DNA from: Trichoplax sp. H2 | Taxonomy: Eukaryota > Placozoa > Uniplacotomia > Trichoplacea | Direction of reading: 5' to 3' | DNA length: 31,132 nucleotides | NCBI GenBank assembly: GCA_003344405.1 | Contig: NOWV01000379.1 | Coordinates: 1 to 31,132, forward strand | Shown: piece after piece, positions 1-16,200 of the stretch | How positions within the stretch are numbered: position 1 is the first letter of the stretch | Layout: each line of letters starts with the position of its first letter | Program-made: the position numbers and the translations under genes | The notes under the pieces: generated by a model | Database searches by the model: none | What the model was told of the DNA's origin: nothing | Seen by the model: the letters and a program-made list of their open reading frames with translations, nothing else

Positions 1-2074
1 TTTTTTCATCACTGTACCGATGCCTATGTTTTGGGGACCGACGGCGAGGGGATCGACGACGGCGAGGCGATCGACTACGACGGCGTGGCGATCGACTACG
101 ACGGCGTGGCGATCGACTACGACGACGTGGAGATCGACTACGTCGTCGAGGACTGCTACTGCGGCTTCTACTCTTTTTTCTTTTCTTGCTTTTACTATAT
201 TTTATCATATTAAGCAGTATTATATAAAAATTCATAGTTTAGTATAATCAATGTCAAGTAAAAGTCCATAGGGATTTACAATTGTGACTAAAATTTTCAT
301 TTGAACTATGGCGGACGATATTTACCTCTTGCGATCTCCACTAGCGTCGTTCTTTTCTTGGTCCTTGTCTTTATCTTCTTCTATGGGCTTCACTTCATTC
401 TATAATTAAGGATTTGAAATATTTTTCAAGAAAAAAAAATTGGTAATTTATCAGCATGATGCAGCTAAGTATTCGGGTAGCTTCCTTGCTTTCATCGACT
501 GACAACAATCGATTACTCAATCTCTCGATCTATCAATCGAACACCAATGGTTACGTATTGACAGCAGCAGGCCTAGAAGCAGACAACATAACGCATACGG
601 TCGAGGCATATCGCAATACCAACTATTATTTAAAGTAGAATAAATGCAACGGAAGCGAATTATCTGAACAAAACAAATATACTGTATCAAAGTCTTAACA
701 CAATACGAATCCCGAATACAAATAACAACGACGCATAGCAATGTTAATGCGAATTCTCTCATGACGCACAATCGATGAGTGATAGTATCATAAGTGCCCA
801 GGTAATTGTTAATTTAGACGAAATGGTAAACCTACAGAAATGTACTACTGCAACGAGTACAATTTAAATATCAGCAGTGACGCAAAGTGAGACGATTTCT
901 CCCAAACTGTTCTCTACCTCAATATAACTTCAAGCTGTAAGCACGTTGTAAAAGTCAATAAGCTCTAGAAAAGAGAATGCATACAACTGTCAGCATCATA
1001 GTTATTTGTGGACAGACCCACACCAATTCTTGTATAAGCACGCATAGTTTTTCATATCCTTTTCTCAGGAATAATATAACGAACTGATCTTTATAACAGA
1101 TAATGATGCAGGTTGCTAGATTTCCACGTACGTACTGAATAGTCAATTTATTATAACAATCCATGTATATTGTACTGTATCGCAAGCTATATCGATATCA
1201 TGAAACAATTTTGAGTCCTACACACTCAGTATTTATAGAAAACTAGTCTTCATTAAAGAAATAAAATATAATACTTGCCAATACTGTCTGTATACTCGTT
1301 CAACAACGAAGGAGTTACAATATACCAAGTGCATTACTAGTTACGATTACACGTTTTACGAGTATGTTGACTTGTAATTTCTCAAGGACATGAAAATTAC
1401 TTGATTCCATCAAGTTATATAGAACACAAAGTACAGTAGTGTACTCATACAACTACATTCTACATTATAACGGAACAGAACAGCAATTTTAGCTAATCAT
1501 CCGGCTTAATTCAGATTTGAATAGAAATAAACGTCATTACACAGTTATTAGCCATAGGCTATATTGAAACTACAGTACCGTATCCGCATAGACATGGCTA
1601 AGCAGTGGCGTGCTTTTATCATATGCAGTAAAAACGTCCAATTTTTATATGCGAATTTAGCATCTTATGCTGATTTACGTACTATTGTACAGTACATGCA
1701 TACAATAGTATGCAATCTTTCTACGTATATATCATAAGTACTGCAAAGAGCAGGGATCGTAATCACTTTTATCCCTCTTGCATATTGAAGGACTATTGCA
1801 CTATTATAGTACAATCTATATATATACATATACAGTACTACTACATCGATGCAGAAGACTTTGAGGTTTCCATTGCACCAAAGCGTATATTCTACTTGAA
1901 GTTGTTTAGTAGTGCTATAAACTTTACTACTGTACTATCTGCAAAATACTCAAGCGTCTCGATCCATTCTCAGTAAGTTATTTTTACTATCAGCATGTTA
2001 TAATCGAAACCCGTTACCTCAGTCTTCTTATAAGGTGCTTCGATCAATTCATCGACATTAATATCATCAGCCAT
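1..2074 (-). CDS. RBM39: RBM39 (CAPER-alpha)-like RNA-binding splicing factor, 5' part only
   Basis: Partial gene running off the left edge. Coding exons on the minus strand: 2074-2018 (phase 0), 399-326 (ends phase 2) and 194 to beyond base 1. Exon 1 encodes MADDINVDELIEAPYKKTE, which closely matches the conserved RBM39 N-terminus (from memory MADDIDIEAMLEAPYKK). Exon 2 is acidic/charged. Exon 3 begins SKSKKRKKSRSRSSSPRRR and continues as a run of RSRSPRRR-type repeats, the Arg/Ser domain; the RRM domains would lie outside the window. RBM39 is a nuclear SR-related protein that acts in pre-mRNA splicing and as a transcription coactivator. Splice signals seen: GAG|gtaacg, ttatag|AAT, AAGAG|gtaaat, atatag|TAA. 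The 1.6 kb first intron is long for this window, so a small unrecognised exon inside it cannot be excluded. The gene is divergent from RECQL4. Confidence 0.85.
30..150 (-). repeat. 21-bp tandem repeat encoding RS-domain heptads
   Basis: About four imperfect copies of a 21-bp unit (gcgatcgactacgacggcgtg type, plus-strand view), GC-rich against an AT-rich background. On the minus strand each copy encodes a seven-residue block of the RSRSPRR kind. The plus strand is also open here and would give acidic IDYDGV repeats, but that reading has no exon context. The repeat is part of the RBM39-like RS domain and probably grew by unit duplication. Confidence 0.8.
400..2017 (-). other. RBM39-like intron 1
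   Basis: A 1618-bp intron between the first and second coding exons. I see no convincing gene in it. Short open frames on both strands (for example plus 456-638 and 1710-1976, minus 517-771 and 955-1185) have no recognisable motif. A minus-strand stretch near 1850-1970 reads EWIETLEYFADSTVVKFIAL and is open for about 25 codons, but it has no good splice pair. Confidence 0.5.
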
Positions 2075-2408
2075 ATTTTGTATTATTTAGTCACCAAATA
2101 TAGCAAGATTTCACCTGTAAAGGTTACGCACCTAAATCACAAAATGAAATTTTCTTTCTTAAACAATAATAGAATAATTCAGAATCGTTAAAAGTCGACT
2201 AGTTGGATTAAACTTTATATCTAAGCATTCACTACAGCTCTGTAGTCTACGTCCAGTCAATGTATCAAGATGACACGATGGTACAGTATTGTAGTGTGGA
2301 AAAGGACATGCAAGCACAATAGCTTGCAAATAGTTGGAAGTATTTGAATTACTACCATACTGAGCGTATTCTATCAACTTTTGCCTATCATAGAATCTTA
2401 ATACTTAC

Positions 2409-2560
2409 CCGCAAAAGAACGTTTCAGAAAAGCAATGATGAAGAACGGCGCGATAAACGATTGCCAGGGAACGTCCGAAGAAAATGGCAGCGAGAAAAGT
2501 GAACTCGTCGCACTTTTTACTTCCAAGCAGCCAACAATGAGTTATGCCAGTATTGGACTA
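2409..2560 (-). other. Possible 5'-untranslated first exon of the RBM39-like gene
   Basis: The stretch is more GC-rich than its surroundings and ends on the minus strand in a strong donor (TTTTGCGG|gtaagt, junction at 2409/2408). It lies about 330 bp upstream of the RBM39-like ATG. Acceptor-like sites (gatttag and ttacag) precede that ATG at about 2110-2140. No long coding frame is present, so a non-coding leader exon fits best. The right border is a guess. Confidence 0.35.
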
Positions 2561-2661
2561 GCAGTGTAGCATGAAACATTACAGTCTAGTGAGTGTGTGC
2601 ACGTGCCACAATGAGCATGCACACTTGTGCCGTCGAATACAGTACTTGCTAGTATTCTACT

Positions 2662-2682
2662 CTACAGTACACTGTACTGTAG
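2662..2682. repeat. Inverted repeat CTACAGTAC-act-GTACTGTAG
   Basis: Perfect 9-bp arms around a 3-base loop. It is one of several GTACTGTAC-like palindromes between the RBM39-like and RECQL4 genes. Confidence 0.8.
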
Positions 2683-2822
2683 CACTGTAGGTTTTTGCCC
2701 TTTTTGTGAATAACTCAGGGCAAAAAAATCATTGACAATGAAGCAAATGGCCTCAAAATCATCTTTAATCTATGAACTACCAAGTCAACATTGCTACTAC
2801 AGGCAGGCAAGGACCTCTCAAC

Positions 2823-2843
2823 TTTTTTTTTTGGGGGGGGGGG
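2823..2843. repeat. T10-G11 homopolymer junction
   Basis: Ten T followed directly by eleven G. The G run could form a G-quadruplex or be an assembly or length-variable site. A second G11 run lies at 20191-20201. Confidence 0.8.
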
Positions 2844-2874
2844 ATTTATCCCAAGTACAGAGTGCAGGATTGGT

Positions 2875-3046
2875 GATGTTGATGGGAACAATCTACACTG
2901 TTTCTTTAGTCATCAATTTCTTCATGAGTTAGAGTACAGCAAAAAGTGGAGTACAAAATCGAGAAGCCCGTGATAGAGGACACAGTTTACTATTGACCTC
3001 TGTGAGGTTTCAGGTTTCAGTGGTAAAAAAACTTCCAGTAGTGTAC
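2875..3046. repeat. Direct repeat, copy 1
   Basis: A 172-bp segment from gatgttgatgggaaca to cttccagtagtgtac. It recurs 210 bp downstream (3085-3259) with scattered mismatches and small indels. No protein is evident in either copy. Both are followed by GTACTGTAC-type sequence, so the repeat unit may include that palindrome. Confidence 0.85.
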
Positions 3047-3084
3047 AGTGCAGTACGTTGTACTGTACCGTACAGACTGTCTGT

Positions 3085-3259
3085 GATGTTGATGGGAACC
3101 ATCTACACTGTTTCTCTAGTCATCAATTTCTTCATTAATTAGAGTATAGCAAAAAGTTAAGTACAAAATCGAGAAACCCCTGATAGGGGGAGACAGTTTA
3201 CTGTCGACTTGTTGTAAGGTTTCAAATTTCAGTGGTAAAAAAAACTTCCAGTAGTGTAC
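3085..3259. repeat. Direct repeat, copy 2
   Basis: A 175-bp diverged copy of 2875-3046. It sits immediately upstream of RECQL4 and could be duplicated promoter sequence or a small non-autonomous mobile element. I see no clear terminal inverted repeats or target-site duplication. Confidence 0.85.
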
Positions 3260-3393
3260 TGTAGTCTCTACAGTACTGTACACTGTAATGGTCCGTAGTA
3301 CTGTACTGGTTAGAAAGAATCAAATTCCCGCCAAAAACTTAGCCTGCTCTAAATTACCGTACTCCGCCAGATTTCTCTGCTTGCTTGTGTACG

Positions 3394-3407
3394 GTACTGT
3401 ACAGTAC
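3394..3407. repeat. 14-bp perfect palindrome GTACTGTACAGTAC
   Basis: A perfect self-complementary 14-mer about 130 bp upstream of the RECQL4 start codon. Related sequences lie at 2662-2682, 3041-3075 and 3271-3310. It may be a dispersed satellite-like motif or a symmetric binding site; the sequence alone does not tell. Confidence 0.7.
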
Positions 3408-3535
3408 AACCGACTGACTGAAACACGAATAAGAATTAATAATAAATGAACCAGCAAGTAGACGCGTATACTGTACAGCAGAATGTAATACTAGCTAAGC
3501 TGTCAAGAAAATCGATTTCAAAATAAATCGCAACT

Positions 3536-9593
<6,058 letters not shown>

Positions 9594-10262
9594 GGTGGTG
9601 ACGGAAATAGTATTTCTTTGCCCTTAGGCGTGACTCTGACCGTCGTAATTGCCTTGATAGTGCTCGTAATGCAAAGCATTATTGATAATGAACATAGTAC
9701 AATCAAAGATTGTCACTATTTATTAATTTCTTCATTTCATAGATGTCCTTCAGCGATATTAACTTAATTCATACAACTCTTGGATTTTCACATTTAATTA
9801 TTCGACACTTTTCAAACAATTGCTTGAAATAAAGATTAAACTTCGTCTATTATGTAAAGTTAATTTGTATTAAAACAGAGCTAAAGTAAAGAGATGAGAT
9901 GGCTGTCATCAAAGCGTATCATTGCCTAATGTCAAAACGTTGAAGGAAATTGCAATCTCGAACATTGTAAGAAAGAAAGAAAAATTCATGATATAGCATA
10001 GATTTTCATGCGACTAAGCATTAGAAGTGAAAAAATATGAGTACCATATACCCTATAATTTCTATTTATACTTTGATCTTAAAATATAACCGCAATATTA
10101 AACTATTTTAATGATCGTGGTTGCTATAAACATATACTTAATGAAATAATGCAGGTTGTGTAATTTAATTGTAAAGTTGTAATATTCTACGGTTGCTATT
10201 TGCATACGCGTATATAGAACTATCGACATTATATTTACTCAAATATACGTAACTCTAATGGG
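9594..10262. other. Convergent 3' ends of RECQL4 and receptor A
   Basis: No coding region seen. A plus-strand AATAAA at 9828-9833 lies 235 bp after the RECQL4 stop. A minus-strand AATAAA at 9724-9719 could serve receptor A, which would make the two 3' UTRs overlap. Closer minus-strand ATTAAA variants also occur, so overlap is not certain. Confidence 0.5.
9828..9833 (+). terminator. Polyadenylation signal AATAAA, RECQL4
   Basis: A canonical hexamer at a normal distance after the stop codon, in AT-rich sequence. Confidence 0.5.
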
Positions 10263-13200
10263 TTACTCAGAAGGATCACTCCTGTCGTATTTTTTGGTAT
10301 CTGTACAGTTCAGTACTTGTAGTGTAGATTGCAATCGATCAACTTCTTGCTTGAGTTTTCTAATTTCATTCTCTTTCTGTTAAATGAATTCGCCAAAAAA
10401 TAATAAAACTATTTATTATCAAGTTTAGGTCATTAGATACCTTTGTAAGCAGTCCTACTGAACGATTCAGAAATTTGTCTACTAACCTCTTGAAATGTGT
10501 CGTATGATAACATTACACTCGTATTACAACTAGCTTCAGTACTGCAACTTGGTCGACGACGCTTGATTAACTTACAATTTCTCACAATCTAAAAACGATT
10601 GAATCATAAATGAGATTTTTTTAAGTGAAGACATAGACTATGCGAGATATGCTTTTAGGCATAATTGTACGGAGTTTCTCAGCATTAAAGTTAGGACACT
10701 TACTTTAGGAACGAAAAGAATGCACAGCGAAGAAGTAGTACAATATAAAATTAGTCCTCCAGATATTCCATAGGTGATGCCACTATGTTTTGGCGTCGTT
10801 ATGTAAACCGCAATGGCCACACCACACAAAAGTATAATGTTATAAATACATATAGCAATTTCTTTTGAATCGTTCATTGAAGTGATCTTGATATTCCTTG
10901 TCTCGTATGCCAAGAAAGCACCAAACAAAAGTATAACGGCATTGAGAGATATAGTTGTAACAAACCAATATGTTTTATATTTACAATTGCATTGAAAATA
11001 ATATCCACAATAACGTGTGCCTCTTTCTGCTATTGGTATCTAATTTATTGATTGATACGAAATCCATTATTAGAAGTTTCAAAGGATATTCATAACAAAA
11101 ATACATCGTAAAAATAATGATGCATCTGAGATCAATTTCTTACATCTAAAACTTTATAAGCTATCTCTGAATGCAACGGGTCAACTACTGTCCAAGCAGT
11201 TAATATACCAGCTTCAATGACCAACAGAATGAAAATGATGGCGTATAAATGGTGGTCTCGAATTGGCTATAGTTGTGTATATTATAATTTGAAGCAGTTA
11301 TAAAGGAATTCTAGTCTACCTTTTTCAGCTTAAAGAACGAAAAAATTCTAGCAATGCTTACAGCTCGAAGTTTAGTCTTTGCTGTCAACAGCCTGTATAC
11401 TCGATAAGTCTTAGTGAAGAGTGCACCAGCAGCTAAAGTAAAACCCACGCATATAAACCACGGAGTTAGCTAAGAATTTCAATAGAAAAAGTAAATATTA
11501 GAATTGAAGCACCTAAACCAACATTGGTAACTAAAAACTCTGGACAATCCATTTTGATACGAGATTCATTCTAGCAAACCATGCAAAGTTTGGTAATCCA
11601 ATCTTTTCCATCAATACCCATGACGATAACAGCAATGTATAAAATTATACAACCAAGTAGAACAAGATAATTTAACTTCGGACTTGACATTTTGACATTT
11701 CTGTAACAATTGAAATTAAATTATATTGTAAGTTAAGTAAAATTAATTAGACCAAGATTATAAGCTGAGAGATTTTCTTCTAACATTGTAATAGTTGTTG
11801 ACTAAAATTTATTATTTATTCTCGATGGGATAAAAACTACGACGAACAAATATCAATGTTTATCGTTAGCTATTTATCAAATTTATTAATATTATGATCA
11901 CTAAATTGTGCTAGTATACGCGTACATAATACTTAAGAACTTAGTAACGTTATATGTGCTTAATTCAATCACATAAATAATTCCATTATTTATTGTTCAG
12001 TTGAAAGTTTAAAGACCTTTTAATATTACATCATTGTGCTATAGAGTTAATTTAATGTAGAACTGTACCTTATTACACTAATAACATTAAAAATTTAATA
12101 AGCTAGGTAACCAGAGAGCTACAATTGTTATTATATAGAAACTGCTATAATTAGTAACTGATATACTGAGATTGCAAACGTTTTTAAGAAACAAATCTTA
12201 TGCTGCGGCCTGGGCTGCACGAGTATTCATCAATTTTTAGTTACCTTTCCTGCCTAAATTTGAAATTACACATAATTAATGTCGTGGAGAGTAAAATACC
12301 AGTTACCGCTAAGACTGTCATAAAATAAAACTGTATTGGGGAAATTCCAATATTGATGAGGACAAAACGATATTTTGCAACCGGAGTGTGGTCATCTAAA
12401 TTAGATAAATGAAGATTAGAAAATTTAAGAGTAGTGACTAAAGACAAGGGAAACCAAACTCTATTCTATTCAAAGCGTATTGATCTTATTTTAACTTATA
12501 GTAGCAAATGATAAAATGAAGAGCCTTATAATCTCAAGGTAGTTGTTCAGTTAACGGAGAAAAATCATAAAATTACCAGGTATATTAGTTATAGTACTGT
12601 ATTTCTTCCATATAACATCAAAGAGTACCGTAGAGTAAAGTAAACGAAAAGATCAATAATTTTAAGGTGAATATAGAAGTAGTAGAGAAAAATATAGTTA
12701 CTACAGTAGAAATACTATTTCATCCCAATATCATCAAATGATAATATAAGACAAACCAAAAGCGTAAGTTAATATAAGATAGTTACTAAATCTGTATGAA
12801 AAAATTGAGTGAAGACATTAGGCATCGTATTAATAGTCTTCGGCATGTTACCTGGCCATATCAACGGAGATACTTGGGGACTCTGATAGCTAATTCGGTT
12901 AGAATTAGCTAAAATAATGCCGACAATTTGTAATTCTCCACCTACAAGTATGAAGAATAAGAATATTTAATTAGAAATAGCATCGTTATGATAGTGTCAC
13001 CTACTGTAATAATTTTCTTTAATACCAAACTCATTCCTGACTAAGCTTAATAAAATTCATTGTTGAAAGCTTATTAAAGATACCTTGTAACTGCTTTAAA
13101 TAGGTCTTACGTGGCTGAACATTTCCAAACTTATCAAACTTAATATAATTCTAAATTGAGGTACCAAAATATCATAATAATATGAATAAAGTTGCACTTT

Positions 13201-16200
13201 AACATTAATAAGGTTAAAAAACATAAGCTAAGCTGGCTTATTCTTCTATTAAAATATTTAGTTAGTTAGAAAGCACTTTCTTACTGTTACTCCTTCAAAC
13301 TCGATTAGCCCCATTTGATGTAAAATTATGCCACCCATCTCTGAATCGTTATAACTAAAGTCAGTTAAAGTCTTGTTGTACATTTTTAATTCTTGAATGG
13401 AATTATCTAAAGCTAGTGCAACTGCCCACACAGCATCGTAACCAAACCCAGCATAAGGATTTATTCGGTAAGTGTAATTATTAGTTTGAAGTCGCTCTTG
13501 GTATCGTCGCCGAAACATTAATGGAGTCTGCATATATTACCCCAAAAATTATAATTAATATTATATAACCAAAACTTTGATTGCTTTATCAGAAACCAAC
13601 TTCATATTTAAATCTACTCTAATAAGGAATGAATATGTAAAGAAATAGCATGAACACAAGAAAGGATAAATCTCTACTAGAAATGAAATAATCAGATATA
13701 TAATTAAACTCTTAATCTGATGATCTCATTTTATCTACTAGATTGGTAAAAAAATTATGAAATATATACCATGCCCGATACTGTCGATCTATTTAGTACA
13801 TTGCTCTTTGAATGATCAATGGCAAGGGAATATTGTGATGCTTGTAGTATTTGGTCATAGGTGCAATTTACACCTTGGATGTTGTTAGACTTTATCCAAA
13901 ATTCTTTAGACAGCCAACTAGGAATAATCCAAGCGTAATCGTATCCATAAATGGCTAACTTAAAAGCCTAATTCAAAGTGTTGGTCGATATGGTTAAAAT
14001 CAGACCAGTAACAATATAAAGTTTCATTTCGCTATATTAAATCTTTTTTAATGAAAAGTATCATATTCGTTAATTCATTTGCTAAATAAAAGTACTATTT
14101 CTTCTATCATTACGTAGATTACCAACGTAAATCCGAATTTAAAACGTTGATCGATATAGGCAAAAATGCAAAGTTATATTCCAATTAAAACTTATTTAAA
14201 ACTAAAGGTCCTGTGCTGGTAGACAAACTTACATCCTACTTAAAATTTTATCTCTTCTATAAGTATAGATTGCCAATTAAAAAGCTAATTACCATGCTGG
14301 TTGGCTGATACAATTAATAATTAAAACAAAGACGGATTAAATTTTATTTTAATTAGAAGTTGCTGTGTTTATGGCTATCTTTATTAGTTAAAATTTCTGT
14401 CTCTCGTGCAATCACGCAGATCTGTAACGTAAAAGCCTAATTCAATCGTTTATCATAGAAATTAAAAACTGTAACATATACAAAGTTACAAGTAGATTAA
14501 TGTCATCTGTTTAAATTAAAATACGCGACCTCTATTTATCCATTTAACAAATTAAAATTGGTTCTTTTGATAGCAGCAATGATGGATTAACTGAATGACT
14601 TACTAATACAGAGATTCTAATGGATATAAATCTTTCCTACCTGGCAAAATACCTTCCATGAATCTTCAACATGGAATAAACCGATAATGATATTTACTTT
14701 TGATTCCTTATGATGAGAATAATCTAATTTATACATGAATCAAATGGCTATTCTATGCATTTCTTAAACTTTAATCTGGTTAAGAAAACAATCAAATGAT
14801 TTAAAACTTTAAGCATTATTTACGATATACCTTAATCCGAGTAACTTCTCGTTCCATTGATGAACCGGCAGCAAAGTCTTCAGCAATAGCAATTTTGATA
14901 CCAGCTTGAGAGAAGCTCTTCTTTAATGAATTTACCGACTATGATGAATAGCGATAATTAATAAATCGATTTTGTTTATCAACTATGCGGTATTCGTCTT
15001 GAAATGACCACAAGGAGAAAAAGATGTAGATCTTGTTATTATTACTTTTAAAGCCGACTTACATGGCTAAAATCGTCACTATTCGCATAAAGAAGGCCAA
15101 CTTCAGTCCAGTTGAAATGAAGTAATATGGTTACTAATTGTGAACTGAATGAACTCGGATTATAGCAGGTACGAAAAAACGTAGGAAAGAGATTCCTGTC
15201 TGATAAACGAGCACCCTCTGCTGAGTAGGATACCTGCGAGAAGAAAATGACAATTATGATGTTAATTAAACACGCAAACTTGAAATAAAGCATTAAATTT
15301 ACTAATGATGATGAAGTAATTTCTCATTTTTGCTTTTCTTCGTTCTAAGTGAACAGATAGGGAAACATTTCATTCAAGGGTTATCGACTGTTTGATGATG
15401 TATTAATAAAATCTGCTTCGAATATTACTGTAAAGCATTTATTTTTGAGATATTTACTGAACAAAAATGTTGTTGTAACATAGAACATTTTATACTATTT
15501 CTTAACGTAGTACTCCCCTCAACGATTTGGTAAAAACAAGATGAAGAATAAAGATCACTATTAACAATATTACGTAGGTTTGATACGCAATAAAGTCAAT
15601 TAATCAGGTGCAGGAGTGTGTTTAATTATAATCAGAAAATAAAAAGCGCGACACAGTACAGTATTGATCTATTGGCAACTAAATCTTTAAAATGGATGCA
15701 AGATTAATGGGTGACGAAATTAGAACTCTCAACAGTTACTATTTGGAGGAATTAGAACCGATCAAAAATGAACAAAGTAAGCCTAGATAGAAACGAAGGA
15801 TAAAATCTACATTTACGTATGGTATGAATACAGTTACAAGGGATTATTTTCTTTCTGGTATTTAAGCAAGATGGAAAGAGCAAGAGTCTTCTATTAGCGT
15901 TATAAGACAAATCGTCAGGTATTATACAGGCAGTAAAATAAAATTGGTTAATTAAGAACGAAATTGAAGACTGCAATACATCACAATATTTATCTACCAG
16001 TTTAAACCGCAAAATGAAGGTAAATATCAGCGATAATAAAATTGCAAGTTCCAATATTTCATCTTTCGTAATTTTCTGCCTGATCAAATTGAATGACGTA
16101 GTCAACATAGTCTTAGGAAAACTTGGTAATATAAACAGTTTATATAAGAAAACTAAAAATATTACTACATTCAGTGGCATCAGGGCTGATATGATTGCTT

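Larger units (their letters stand above)
2075..3535. other. Divergent intergenic region between RBM39-like and RECQL4
   Basis: Holds the presumed promoters of both genes, the possible RBM39 leader exon, the two direct-repeat copies, the T/G homopolymer and the palindrome cluster. I see no clear TATA box upstream of the RECQL4 ATG. A 45-codon plus-strand frame starting at about 2436 has no family match and is treated as chance. Confidence 0.6.

Noticed and set aside
31-213. Plus-strand frame with acidic IDYDGV heptad repeats
   Set aside because: It is the antisense of the Arg/Ser repeat of the RBM39-like gene, which has conserved N-terminal sequence and matching splice phases on the minus strand.
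456-1976. Short frames on both strands (plus 456-638, 1710-1976; minus 517-771, 955-1185)
   Set aside because: They lie in the first intron of the RBM39-like gene, have no motif I recognise and no paired splice sites.
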